This document shows positions 22,501 through 34,700 of a stretch of DNA of 64,000 bases, in pieces. The notes under the pieces were generated by a model, which saw nothing but the letters and a program-made list of their open reading frames with translations, did not search any database and was not told the origin of the DNA. Every line of letters begins with the position of its first letter. Positions within the stretch are counted from its first letter, which is position 1. The position numbers and the translations under genes were made by a program. Origin of the DNA: Chionis minor (Eukaryota > Chordata > Aves > Charadriiformes > Chionididae); the NCBI GenBank assembly GCA_013398295.1, contig VZSF01007912.1, positions 1 through 64,000 on the forward strand, given 5' to 3'.

Positions 22501-24967
22501 CGGGAGAGACTTCAACCAGTAGATGTGGCTTGAGGAAGTACATTTTAATTTAGTAAAATACGTTAGTGAAAGCCCTCTAGCAAGTGAACACAGTGGGTAT
22601 AGACAGCTTTTATTAACTTAACTGCATCAGCCCAGCTACCCTGGCACAACGATCTTAATGTTAGCAGGGTCTGTGAACAAGATGTTTCAAAGTGAGGTAG
22701 GCAAGGGAAAAGCAGCACTTCCAGGCTTGAAAAAATAAAGAAAATGATGAGAAAACTTAAAATCCTGTGGGGTAACAAAGGAACATATTTTCAGTGGTGG
22801 AAGCTCTTCTGAGGTGCTGTATCATTTCATTGTTTACATTAAAGAAATAGCAGCTGATGAGAGATGGTGAAGGACACCAAACAGGCTCCTTCTCCCTCTA
22901 AACCAGAATCAGAACTATTTTGCAGAAAGATCCTGGCAAGATGGTTCTGCCTCCTGGCTGCCAGCAACAGGACACTTCCTCTGCTCATTCATTGTCACTG
23001 CTTTATATATCCAGCCTAGAAGGGGAAAAGAGAAGAATGCCAGGAACTTCCTTCACTAATCTTGGCCTCCACCTCCAGCCTCTGGAGCAAGCACCCTGGG
23101 GGCAACAGAGGAGCAGTAGCTGAGAGAGATAGAAGAGATGTGAGATAAGACTGGCATACAGGTCAAAGGGATATGAGGGCATGAATCGATTACTGAGCTC
23201 TCCTTTTTCAGACCTTGGAGATGTTGCTCTGAAGATATATTATATGTGATTTTTTTCTTACTATTTACTTCTCCTTGATCTGAGTCTTCCTACAGAATTG
23301 TCTCTAGCAGCCTTTTCCTTATCTGAGCTTAAATACAATCTCTCCCCATCTGTGGTTCAAAGCCCCACAGTGTAGGCTTCAGTCGTTGACTGCCTCTATG
23401 TGTATACCATAACTGTAGAGCAAATTTGACTTTGACTGCAAATGATGCACTTACATCTGTTTTCTCACAGGAAATAGAGCTGTAAATATAACAGGTCCAT
23501 TTAAAATAAATAATGCTTTCCCTGTGGCATGTCCTCAAGCAGTGTAAATGCCCCTTTTCCCCCTTAAAACTGGAGATCTTTTTCTCTCTGTTATGGATGC
23601 GTATACACAGAAAGTCATATCCTCCCTATTAAAAAGCCCTCCAGATGAGACCAGGAAATAAATCTTTCAAACATGCTCAGGGCACTTCAACTATGCAGCT
23701 TCTATTCATCTCATGACTATATTTTATTAGATAGTTGCTCAGTTTCAGCTCAAGGTGGTTTCTGCCTATGCTGGAGGTTTGAATCACTGCAACTATAATG
23801 AATGCTAGAGCAGGGTAGAAATTCTCTCCATTTATAAATATTAAATGTTCATAGATTGCTTTGGAAGTATCAAGCAGAGGAGTTTTATGTTGAAGAATTC
23901 ATCCTGAAGATGCATCTAGTAGGTGAGGGTACCACGCTGCTGAAGCCAGGAAGCTGAGAGCTGGTGTGCTGGCTGGTCGCTATTCAGGTCCTAAATCAGT
24001 GTAGTGTTAGACACTGGCACAGTTATGTTTTGGAAATTCTTATAAATTTAGTTGCTGGAGCTGCAAGTCCTCCAGTGCCCCCAGTACCTGCAAGACCTTT
24101 CAGGCATATGAAAGGTCTGACTGACTGTTGTCTCTGGCAGGCTGTTTGCAGTGAAAATGGACATTTAGGCAACTCTCAGCGATGTGACTAGATTCCACTT
24201 GATTCCTCCATCCTGATGCTGTCAGTGAGTGTCTGTACACACTGCTACTCCCACACAGTCTTTTTAAGAAACCTGGAAACAGGGAAGGGAGGAACGAAGT
24301 GGGTGAAGACCAAACAGGGAAGCTGCCAGCTGCCTTTTTGCGGCCCGTGCACAATGAGAGCACAGAGCTGGTAGTGGTACTCCAAAGCTGCCCTTCCTTC
24401 TTGTCACAGATGCTGTCATGGTGAAAGGACAACTTCAGCAGGCTGAGAGTGTAGAAACCTTGTATTTCCCAGGGGATGCTCTGGAGTTACCAGTGCTTCA
24501 GGTGAAGTGCCTCTATGTCCTCTGTAGTAGCTCATTGTGGGAAATAACCTGCGATCTAAAAAGAGAAGGGCAAACAAGGCTACGGGTGATCCAAGATCAG
24601 CAGCCTGTGGGTCTTCCAAGAAAAATAATCTCTTTTTCACTGGAGAATACCAGGCCATGATGTCAGTTCAGCTTTGGCTTTGATGAGCTTCTGCCAAACC
24701 CAAGGCGGGTTTTCAGTCTGCCCTGACACCTCAGTCACTGTGAGAGTCCCTTGCAAATCTTTTGTCAAAAAGACAGATATTTTTTAGATTTGCCCTGGTT
24801 CAATTTGAAAACAAAGTGTGTTCGGGGAGGAAGTTCCTCTGAACCAGAAGATCTGTTCTGCAGCCGGAGCTCTGCCCTGCTCCGTAGGCCATGCAGCATC
24901 TGCCTGCTAGTATGCCAGCACAGTGGAACAATATTAATGCATGACACAGACGTTGGTCTCCTTCCCA
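19561..24967. other. Long non-coding interval with an AT-rich patch
   Basis: No recognised gene. Positions 20265-20450 are rich in ATATAT and TATATG steps, including a 16-base perfect palindrome at 20428-20443 centred on GTAC. The longest open stretch is 21304-21732 minus (142 codons), with no known domain. Confidence 0.5.
24093..24118. repeat. Perfect 10-bp inverted repeat
   Basis: Arms AGACCTTTCA (24093-24102) and TGAAAGGTCT (24109-24118) flank a six-base loop, GGCATA. It is perfect over ten pairs. No function is known. Confidence 0.85.
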
Positions 24968-25058
24968 CCGTAGAGACGGATAAATGGAGACATAGACACA
25001 AAGTGACTCACTCACTGAATGAATTGATGGTACAGCTGGGGCTAGAAACCAAGAGCTG
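24968..25058 (+). repeat. Ancient MIR/L3-like tail
   Basis: AGACGGATAAATGGAGACAT, then ACAAAGTGACTCACTCACTG, then ACAGCTGGGGCTAGAAACCA and AGAGCT. This matches in order the shared block 'agatggggaaactgaggca..aagtgacttgcccaag..cagagctggggctagaaccc..gagtcctg'. It is a good but diverged match from memory. Confidence 0.6.
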
Positions 25059-26100
25059 AAAATATAAGGCCCTGATCTGGCACTGCAGCAGCTCATACAG
25101 CATCAGTCCCATTAACAAAAAAGAGAAACTAGCTTCCATAAGAGGCCAAGCAATACCCTCATAATTAGAAGCACAAAGAGAGAAAAAAATTAGCTATACA
25201 CAAGTTCCCAGGAGAAGAAAAGAAGTTTTTTCGAAAGTGGACCACTGGCATTTGAACCTTATTATCGTCAATGACGCTTGCTGGCCACTCAGCTGAGGGT
25301 GCAGCTTCCTGCAGCAACAGTTTGGATATCAGAATCTCACCAAGCCTCAAGGCAACGGCAGACAGGATGAATCTGACATAGCCATACAGTGTAATGGAGT
25401 AGGAAGTTGGAAGGGACTCTGAAGCATTTTTTAGTTGTCTGTCTGCCCCAGAGCTCCCTTGCTACCTTGACCTAGCTGCCAGAGCTCACATTCAGAAGAG
25501 CACTTAGATGCTGAGCCAGTACTTTACAGATCGACATTTAAATAATCAAATTTAAATTCTGCACATGCCACTTTGCAGATATGTGAATTCTTTGTGTGTT
25601 CAAGCTTCCCATGAGGCTCCTTAAATGCTTGTATCACTGTATCTACCTTGAAAACACTGAGCCGCTCACATCCTAATTCATATTTCAAACAAAATATTGA
25701 GACTTGCCTTAATAGTTACAAAAACATATGACTGCAAATGCCCCTTCTCAAGTCCCATGTTGCACATTTCAGTTTTTTCCACACAATCAGGAAGCAGATG
25801 GAGCACATATTTTACTCTGTGACTTGATTTTTTGAGAAGTCGCCTGCTTTATAAGGTGTCCTGGCTCAGATCCTTTCTCTGCCTGAGGAGATGTGAATAC
25901 ATACCATGAGAGATGACCCTAAAACCTGAATTACAGGATCTTCTGGGATGGAACTTTTCAATGCTGTTGCTGATTCTGTTACTATCTGCAGGAGGTAACT
26001 AAATATTTGTTGTATGGCAGAAAGAAGGAATATGAGGATGACTGTTTTGCCATGATCACAGCACTCGCACATGAGATGCAGGTCTTACTACCTACCCATC

Positions 26101-26115
26101 TTTTTTTTTTTTTTT
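26101..26115 (+). repeat. T homopolymer, 15 bases
   Basis: Uninterrupted T run. On the minus strand it could be a retroposon poly(A) tail, but no retrocopy is recognisable next to it. Confidence 0.9.
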
Positions 26116-29100
26116 GGAAGCTAGGTACATTCCATTGATATTTCATTATTCACCGGGCTCATAAAAAAGATGACCGTTCAAGTTGTCTAAGGAAGAAGAG
26201 GTATTTAAATCCAGGCTGTTGGACCCTAGTTGGGTATGCTAACTAATTAACTGGGATGCCTCTCCTATAATAGGTACAAAAAGTCAGGAGAGCATTCATG
26301 TTTACAGTGAAAACCCGAGCAGAGACAAATAACTCCCACTAGCTTTAAGCTCCAAAGAGACACAAAATTTAATATGCCCTTTTCTCCCTGGTATTTCCTC
26401 TTGACTAGCTTAGATAGCCTCTGTGTTTCAGCCTGGATTATGTGAATCATTCTCAGACATCAGTCTTTGTCCCCAGACACTGTACAGATAGCCTAGATAC
26501 TGAATCTGGGGTTGTGAATAGAGCTCAGAGCGAAGTTAAGTGTGCTCACAGTTAAGCCCAACAATGTTGAGCCAGGGTCTCTCCTAAATCAAGACTTCAT
26601 AAAACTAATGTTCTAGTAAGGCTGTGTTGGTCAAATGTGTGTTGCACTACATAAAGATACATTTAGGATGCCACCTTTTTTTCCCAAAATTTTCAAGACA
26701 ATATGCAAGGGTTTTTTCATTCAGTTCCTCAAGTATCAGTCAGGGTGGTGCTACTCATACCAGCCCACAGAGGAAGGAGCATGGAGATACAGTAGTCAGC
26801 AGAAGATACCTTGGAAACTTGCTGATGGGAGTCTGACTTTTTTCTCTTGCTGTACCTTATAAAATACAGACTGTTAATTTTCCTTGTGGCTTCTAGGGCA
26901 GTTGCTGATGTAAATCACTAAAGCTACACCTACCTTAGAGAATCTGTGCTGATTTATACCAGCTCATAAGCATGTAGTCTTTGCCTGGTAATGCTGCATA
27001 ACCCCTTTGGAAAATTAAACTTTTCGAAGATTCCATCAGTTCTGCTTTTTTTGCAACCTGTTGGCCGCCGATGTAAGCTCCAGTGGCATGAAGCCAATGC
27101 AAACAGCAAGGCCATGACTTTCAGTTAAGCAACAGAAAATGCTGTTAAGAGTGCTACTGTGGGAAGAAGTCTGAAATGAAGCAGACAAGAATTTTCTGTC
27201 ACAAATCACTGCTAATATCATAAAGGAAGACCAGCTATGCAGAGAATTTCCTGCCTTTCAGTCTAGAAAGTCAATAATGACAGCAGTGAACATTCACAGG
27301 GGGAGTTTTATGATTAAATCCTCAGGACAGCAGAAAAAAAAAGTGCCCAGTAAATATAAACACGAAATGTTAAATCCAAAACAAAATAAAAGCAGAGCTT
27401 GGCAGTAAAAAACCAAGAATAACTGATGATAACTCTGGAGCAGAGAGAAACACTAAATGATAAACAATAGCTCATTGTAGCTCATTGCTACAAATTGTTA
27501 CCTAGAACAGCCAGACCATAGCTTTCTACAGATCTTATGTTTTAGTTTGAAGTATAACCCTAGATTCATCAGTTTGTTGAAACTGTAGAAGGCAATTGTC
27601 CTGGAGTGAAGAGGGAGGCAAAGGCTCTGGCTAATTATCATCAAACTAGGAGATTAGAGACACGTAAAGATGGATTATGTGGTGATAGTATTAGAGGTGG
27701 GGTGTAATACAGTGGCATTATGTAAAGAGTCAAATGGGAGTGGGATGAGGCTGGATCATACAAAGAGGATGACATAAGAGGGGTGGGATTAAGAACGAGC
27801 ACCAGATACAGATGAATTTATGGCATCAGCATGCAGGCACGGGATCCGAACAGAGCTGGGCTCTTTTTTAAAAAGCCTGAGATAAAACTTGAGTCAAAGG
27901 AAAACACAGTCTGAAACTTAGATTCCAGTTGTTCCTGCTCTGAAAACTTCTTCTGCCTACTGCTTCTGACAGGTAACATACTGATATTCCTACTTGTTTA
28001 TTCCAGTGCGGCACTGGTGGGGTTCTTCAGGGGAGTGCAAGTGATTTAAAACAGGAGCGAGAGGAGGGGACAACTCAATCCATTCCCTCCAGATGGAAGC
28101 AGAAGAGTGGTCCGGCTCTTCCTTTCTCCTTGAGCAACCATGCAGGCAAAGAAATAAGAGATGCAAAAGGTGACCTGCAAATCAAAGTCTGAACCTTAAG
28201 ATACCCTCATCTGTAGGCTGAACATTCCCCTCTGCAAAATAAGCATTCTGCACCCCATCAAGCTTTTTTACACTGAGAAATCACAAAGCAATTGCATTTT
28301 TTCCTGCAAAATGAAATATTGTTAGTTTCTAGTTGCCTAAACAAGCCCCTTAAACAAGTTTGCAGGTAAGGAGGATGCAGGGAGTGAAAACATCCTCAAA
28401 AAATGGCAGGCCTAGTGTGCACCTGACACCTCAGATCCACTGAGAACATGCAGATCTTCACAGATGCAAGAGTTACTTTTCCATGCTACCAGTATGCTTG
28501 GCTGCCAGACCTCCAGAGAAGAAATTAATAGTTTTCTGAAGCAGCGAAGTTTTCAAATATGAGAACAACTTTGTGGCAAAGTTCTTCAAGCGGAATTCAG
28601 AGACCTTTCCATTTCTTTCTCTATGATGCAGGCTTCAGGCAAAAGGCTAACTTCGAGTAAATCATTGACTTTTCTCTTCCTTGGTTCCCTGTGTGCAGAA
28701 AAAGGAAAACAATGCTGCCTTTGTTCTTCATCTGTTTATCTCGTTAGACTGTAAAATCTTCTGGCTAGAGACTGCCTGTGCTATACCAAGCATACAAGAG
28801 CCTTCACCTTTGCTGAGGCCCTGGTCCAATCGATCCACCATACTGTGCCTCTGATTGTAGTTAGTCACAAAGACAAAGGAAGAGAGAAAGGAATTTTCCT
28901 TTTATTTTATTCAAACAGGTCACATCCTGATTCAATCCCGAATGACCTGACCAACAGAGGTATTTAGCATACAGATTTTGTTTAGCAGCCTTAGAGGATG
29001 AAAAAATGACCAGCTTCTTCAAGTTAGAAATCAAGATACCTGTTTCAGTAGTGGGAGGGTGGGAGGACACCCAAAAGCAGCAGCAGGTACTAGCTGCTCT

Positions 29101-29849
29101 CTACTCCAGGCTTTTCCTTGGCTCCCTTTTGTGAAACAGCAACTTTGTCATAATGATAAGAGCTGAGACACACAGTTTTACTGACAACACAGAAAATAAC
29201 ACACAGGTTGGAGAGGAAAAGGAGGTCAGAACCAATTAAATCTCCTAAGCTGCATAGACTAAAGTAATAATCAATACCCTGAATGCATGAAGTATATATG
29301 AAGGATTGTTCAAGACACACTTTTCCCACTTGTGAACCAGGATTTTTCATGATAAATAGCTGTAAAGCGAATAGCATCCTAAAGCCTGAGACTATAACTT
29401 GGGCTTCGGGAGGAGACTCAGCTCATTGATTTAACAACTCATGCTTACAGCTAAAATCTGTCCAGGATGGCAGATGCATTCAAGGGTAAAGAGCAAAGGT
29501 GAGAATAATCCATGGGCAATACCCTGGATTCAAAAAAGGTCTCACAGCTGCTTTAAACCATCGCAGCTTTCAAGAAACTTTCTTCCCAGCTGTGATCCCT
29601 CTTTCTCTGCTCAGGCTCACAGGGCATCCTCTCTCCTTGTGTGTACATACGTGGCGAGGCAGACGTAGATGCAAACTTCCCAGCCATCCTGCCAGGCTCA
29701 AGGAGCCGCCTGTTGCTGGGGTATGTCCTCATCCCCAGCAGGCTGCAGCCGCCCAGTGCCACGTTGCTTGGCAACCTAAAACAGTACAGTGTGGTGATGA
29801 AACCAGCCCAGGGCCTTTATAAAACTGTTTTCAGTAGTGCCAGTTTCCT

Positions 29850-29902
29850 AAAAAAAAAAAAAAACCAAAACAAAAACAAACCAGAAGAAAACCAAACAAA
29901 CA
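29850..29902 (+). repeat. A-rich tract with AAAC-type units
   Basis: Fifteen A bases are followed by CCAAAACAAAAACAAACC-like units. It could be simple sequence or the degenerate tail of a plus-strand retrocopy, though nothing upstream resembles a processed gene. Confidence 0.8.
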
Positions 29903-31736
29903 GATTGTGAGGGTGAATAATAGGCACACAACAGAGTTCCTTCTCCTCCAGAAAAATAATGGATGCATACAGCAGACTATTCCCTCGCTGGAGAGGTCCA
30001 CAACCTCTCGAGTTAATGTATATTCCAGCTAATGGGAATTGTAATCATTGGCACCAGGCCCACATTTAGCTCTGTACCAGCCCTAGCACAAGGGAGGCAT
30101 TCAGAAGCAGCTCACATCCAAGGGCAGGAGAAATGAGCTGTCAATTGTGTCAAACATGTTGCCTTGGGGGAAAATCTAGCTTGTGGTGGTGCTTCCTGTT
30201 ACGTTCCTCTGATCCTTTCCAGAACAGGCTGCCCCTCTTGTGCCTAGCACCCACAAACCACCAAAATTAACAGCGTAGTGTTCTTCTTATCTGCCAAGAT
30301 TTCTTAATTGTGTACAGCACAGGGCATGGGTGACAGCACAACCAAATTACCTTTCTTGTTGCTGAGAAGGGTGCGGGCTGGTTTCTCCCTGAAGTGCTCT
30401 CACTTTCTTCCTTCCTCAGCTTGGCCCAAAAACTCAAAAGAAAGTGTAATGGGAAAACCAGCAAATTCTCACCTCCTTTTTTTTTTCCCTTGAAGAACTA
30501 TACATATAAGCCTATATGCATGCATGTGAGTACACATATCGAGGGAGAGAGCACACTGCTTAGAGCAGGTCCCTCAACGAGAGGGAAAGCCGTCTCTCTT
30601 ACCTGTGAAGCATGGTAGTATGGAATCACTTGCACTGCAGAGACCTTACCTCTCTGACGCTTGCACTTGTTACTCATCAGAAGCTGCATCAGCTGCTCCT
30701 TGCATCTTGGGCTGTGCTATCAAGTGCCAAGAGACCACAGCCTGATTAGCTCCAGACTTGCACCAAACCTGCAGTGAATTAATGGTACTGGCCACAGTGA
30801 GAGAGAGACCTAGCTTGTATCTGTAAGCTGAACAATTCCCTATTGCTAAGTGGCTTTAGTTCAGTGGAGTTTGAACCATTAGCGTTGTTCCCAACTGTTT
30901 CAGCAGTACACAACAGCAAAAACTGTAATGGAGGCCACACTGACCCCATTTCTTGTTTATCACCTGTGGCTAAAACAAAAGAAGTGTTCACATGTTATGA
31001 TTGCCATACTGCAGAAGAGAAGGAGGAAGTGCTGTCTCCCTTTTCTAAATAGCAAAATCAATGAGATTCACATAATCTAGAGGTGGTGGGGAACTGTATG
31101 ATGAGTATGATTCTCCTTGGAAAACATCAGTTAAATGAAACCGAAATTTTCCGAGGTAGGGGAAAATGTGTGTACCAATTCTGGGAGGAAACATTTCTAA
31201 ACCCCAAAGGGAACTGTTGGTCAAACTTAAGAGAGCACCCAGTCCTCAGTGGATGACTGGAATCTTACAGTGCATTGCTACAAGGCGTGGAAAACTTGAA
31301 GTCCTTGTAACTCCCGCATGTGAGACAAGACCCTTGTCTGTCTATTGGCTACATGAGGGGAGAGCCCTTCAGTCTCCTCCATTGTAAGCACTCCATTTCC
31401 TTCAAGCAAACCGATATTAACTGAGGCAGGGATCCCAACTTGGATCCTCCACATTCCATGAGAATGTTATAACCCTAGTTAATGCCTTCCTCCCTCTTCT
31501 CCTAACAAGTCATTACTTACACAAAATGAAACCACTTTAAAATAAATTAAAAAAAAAAGAAGAGCAAAGCTGAACCTCTTTCTCTTTCTCTGAAAGGTGT
31601 TGGATTTGTCTTAATGCAGGCAGAACATTTTTGACAATGGAAAAAACTTTTGCAAGGCAGGAAGCCCGGTTTCCACTCAGCATTAATTGTGTGTGACTCT
31701 GTAACAAGAGATACGATAAGCAGAACTAGGCTTAAT

Positions 31737-31798
31737 AAACCTCATTAAGTGAGGTTTGGGTACTAAAATCCAAACCAAGAATGGCTTGGATTTAGTAC
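31737..31798. repeat. Two adjacent inverted repeats (double hairpin)
   Basis: The first hairpin has arms AAACCTCA (31737-31744) and TGAGGTTT (31750-31757) with loop TTAAG. The second has arms GTACTAAAATCCAA (31760-31773) and TTGGATTTAGTAC (31786-31798), with one bulged A and a twelve-base loop. The two are separated by two bases. They could be the centre of an old palindromic (MITE-like) DNA transposon or a structured RNA. No family was recognised. Confidence 0.8.
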
Positions 31799-34700
31799 TT
31801 TTAGTTGAGCTCACAAAACTCAAAAGGATTATGCAGACAGTTGAAGAAATGCTTCCAGTTTGGCTTCTCTTGGAGCCAAATCATTATGTTAGGCTCCACA
31901 GAAAGCGGTAGGTTTTTATCTACAGATGCAGGTTTTATGAATATCATCTTTGGAGAAACGTGCAAATGCCTAATACAAAACAAGATGCCTGTCTGTCTGT
32001 CACTCTTTCATGCATCTGTGTTCGCACGGTTGTGACATCCTCTTTTTAAACCAGGCTTCAGATAGCAGGTTTCAACAAGCAGAATGTATGTCTCAAACAA
32101 TGTGGATCTGCCTGGAAGAGCTCAGCATCTAGAGGGTGCATCGGTATTGCTATCCAGAGCGCAGGAAAGACAAATGTATCCGGCCTACAGGCTGCAGAGC
32201 TAGATGCCATCAACAAAGTCAGAGGAAGGTACGATGCGAGCTGGACAAACCCATACCAAAGCCATCCAACTGTTTGTACCAGGTCCCCAGTTGTAAGATC
32301 CTGCTGTAGGACAGCTGTGCAACACTCCTGGCATGGTGGGATTAGCCGATGTAGCAAAGGCTGGCAAGCTCTTACAGTGCTCTCATGCAGAAATAAGGTG
32401 GTCAGGAAAGCATGCAGAGGTGTAATTGGAGAGAAAGAATAACCCCACTGGTGCAGTCCTGCAGGGCAGGTAGTAAAGGAAGAGGAGAGCAGCAAAGAGA
32501 AATGCTGAAGAGGTAACATCCTGACAAATGCATGTGCAGTTGTAGCTTGGAAGCAAAGGTTTGAGCCAAACTGCAGAGCATGGCTGGTCAAGAGAAAAAA
32601 AATACAGAAAATCCGTTTTAGCACAAAGTTTTGAGGGTTTAGTCACAACATGACTCAGGAGCTTTATAGCCTTAGGATACTGGGCATTCCCAGCCCGATG
32701 TTTCCACAGATTATTACAAGAGCTGATTTGGCAAGGGGCTTATTGTGCCATGAACATCCTCATCCCTCCTAGACACCAGGGGAAGCCTGTGTTCCATGTT
32801 GGGGGATGAGAACAAGCTCCCCTGCTCCAGCCAGCATGGCTTCATTCAATCCTGTAGCCTCCCTACAGCTCTGTGCCCCTAACTGGTCTGTCTTCCTGGA
32901 CATTTTGCTGGTTAGGCTGTTGCAGCGGGGAACTGCTTGGCCTCACTGGCCTGGAACTGGTTCTCCTCCAGGACGGGTCTTATGCCTTGTGCTAACAAAG
33001 GGGTGCAGGGCTGGTTGGATACGGAAAGCATATACGATAAATTTTGTCTGAAAACAGGTGGGCATAACTACATCAACAACAACAATGCTGTGCAAGGTGG
33101 GTGCTAGCAGGTTGTTTAGGAACCAAACATCTCTTGAAAAAAAGAGTAGGAAAAAACGTCCAGACACAGTGCTCTTCAGACCACTTCTATGCCCCAGTAA
33201 CCTGTGAATGTGGAGTCTGTACCATGATTAAGGTCATTAGTAGGTAGCTTCCTTTTGCGACCTATGTAACTTCTTGATAATTAAAGTAAAACAGCAGGAA
33301 AAGACGTGTGGAGTGTTCCAAAATTATGTACATTTCCCTTCTAGAAGGTCCTTCTGTCTCCTCACATAATTCTGGCCATTGCAAGCATAACTGTGGGAAA
33401 AGCAAAATGTGACCCTGTACCTTTAAGAGCTGGGTCTAACAGTTCTGCCACATTTTAGTGAAAAAGGGAGAATAAGGAAAGGAGACAGATTATACTGAAG
33501 TAGATGCTGGTAAGTATAAAAGTGAGATTAAATGTAAACGTTAGCAAACTGGGGAAGAAAAAAAAAAAGGAATTTAACATAATCCTTTTTGAAATTATAA
33601 AGTAAAGATGGTTGATCCCTTCTCTTCTCCCTCTCTCTCTCTTTCAGCCACTATCTTCCTTTTTTATTATTCTCTTGACAGCAAGCCTAATGGAAAACAC
33701 CAACAGCTGAGCTAAGTTTCTGAAACACTGGACAGCAAAGGGAAAAGATGAAGGCAGCTTTGCAGCTTTTGCAGGTTACTGCCTCTGTGACAATAACCTC
33801 TTTTATTCCCTCCACCCCCTCCCTCTGGGGATGTGCATGTCCTGCTGTCTTTAGTTGGAAAGCAGAAAGAATCTTAGCAGATAAATGGGTTCAAGCATGT
33901 GTCCCAGGGAGATAATAGCTCTGACGTTATTCTAATTTTCTCCTGGTAAACTAGGGCTTGGTCCTGAAACACCCTCTCAGGCAGGAGGCCCATACATATT
34001 TCAGGAGTCCCACTTTAATCACAGAATAATATTTGCAACAGAGCTGTTATGTCTTTATGGACATCTGAATGGGGAGGAACTTTATGTTTGGTGTTTGACT
34101 GCCAGAAAGGAGATAGGACATTCAGATGCTGAAGCAGAGACTGCTTCCCCCAGTGTGTTGACCCACTAGCAGCCACAAAGTGGGGAAGATTTACATTCTC
34201 TCCAGCAGCCCCGGTTGCTCTGCCTGTTGTTGTTACCTCTCTCCACCTCCTTGTCCCACAGTCTCCTCTTAGAGTGCCCCACTGTTTTCCTTTCTTCTGG
34301 TATCAGCCCCTGGGGTAGGGGGAATAGCAGGAGCAGAGGAGGGTTGGGAGCCAAGCACTGTATGCCAAGTTTGTGGCTTTGAGCAGTTTACCTGCGGTTA
34401 TTTACTCTGCCTCCCTCTTTGTCCAAATGCTCTCATTAGTTTACTCCTAATTACAGCATCCACAAATGCCTGCTTTCTGCGGTTCCCCACGGCTTGCTAA
34501 ATAGTCTGCTGAGGCATTAGTGAATTCCAGGAGAGGCAGAGAAGATGTACATGCCAATGCCTTCCCAATGCTGTCTCTGTCTCTCACATGCACGCACATC
34601 ACCCCAGAGGAAGTGGCTGACCCCATTGGCAGGGAAAGGTAACCAAAATGTCCAAGACTCCACCCAAGGTGATTGAAGTAATTAGGAAGACGCCCAATGG

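Larger units (their letters stand above)
25059..31736. other. Long non-coding interval
   Basis: No gene recognised. Short simple runs only: T15 at 26101-26115 and an A-rich tract at 29850-29902. Confidence 0.5.

Noticed and set aside
25385..25450. Possible minus-strand CR1 3' end (AGGAAGTTGGAAGGGACTCT)
   Set aside because: Only about 20 bases resemble the CR1 3' end. Neither the octamer tail nor the downstream coding block is recognisable.
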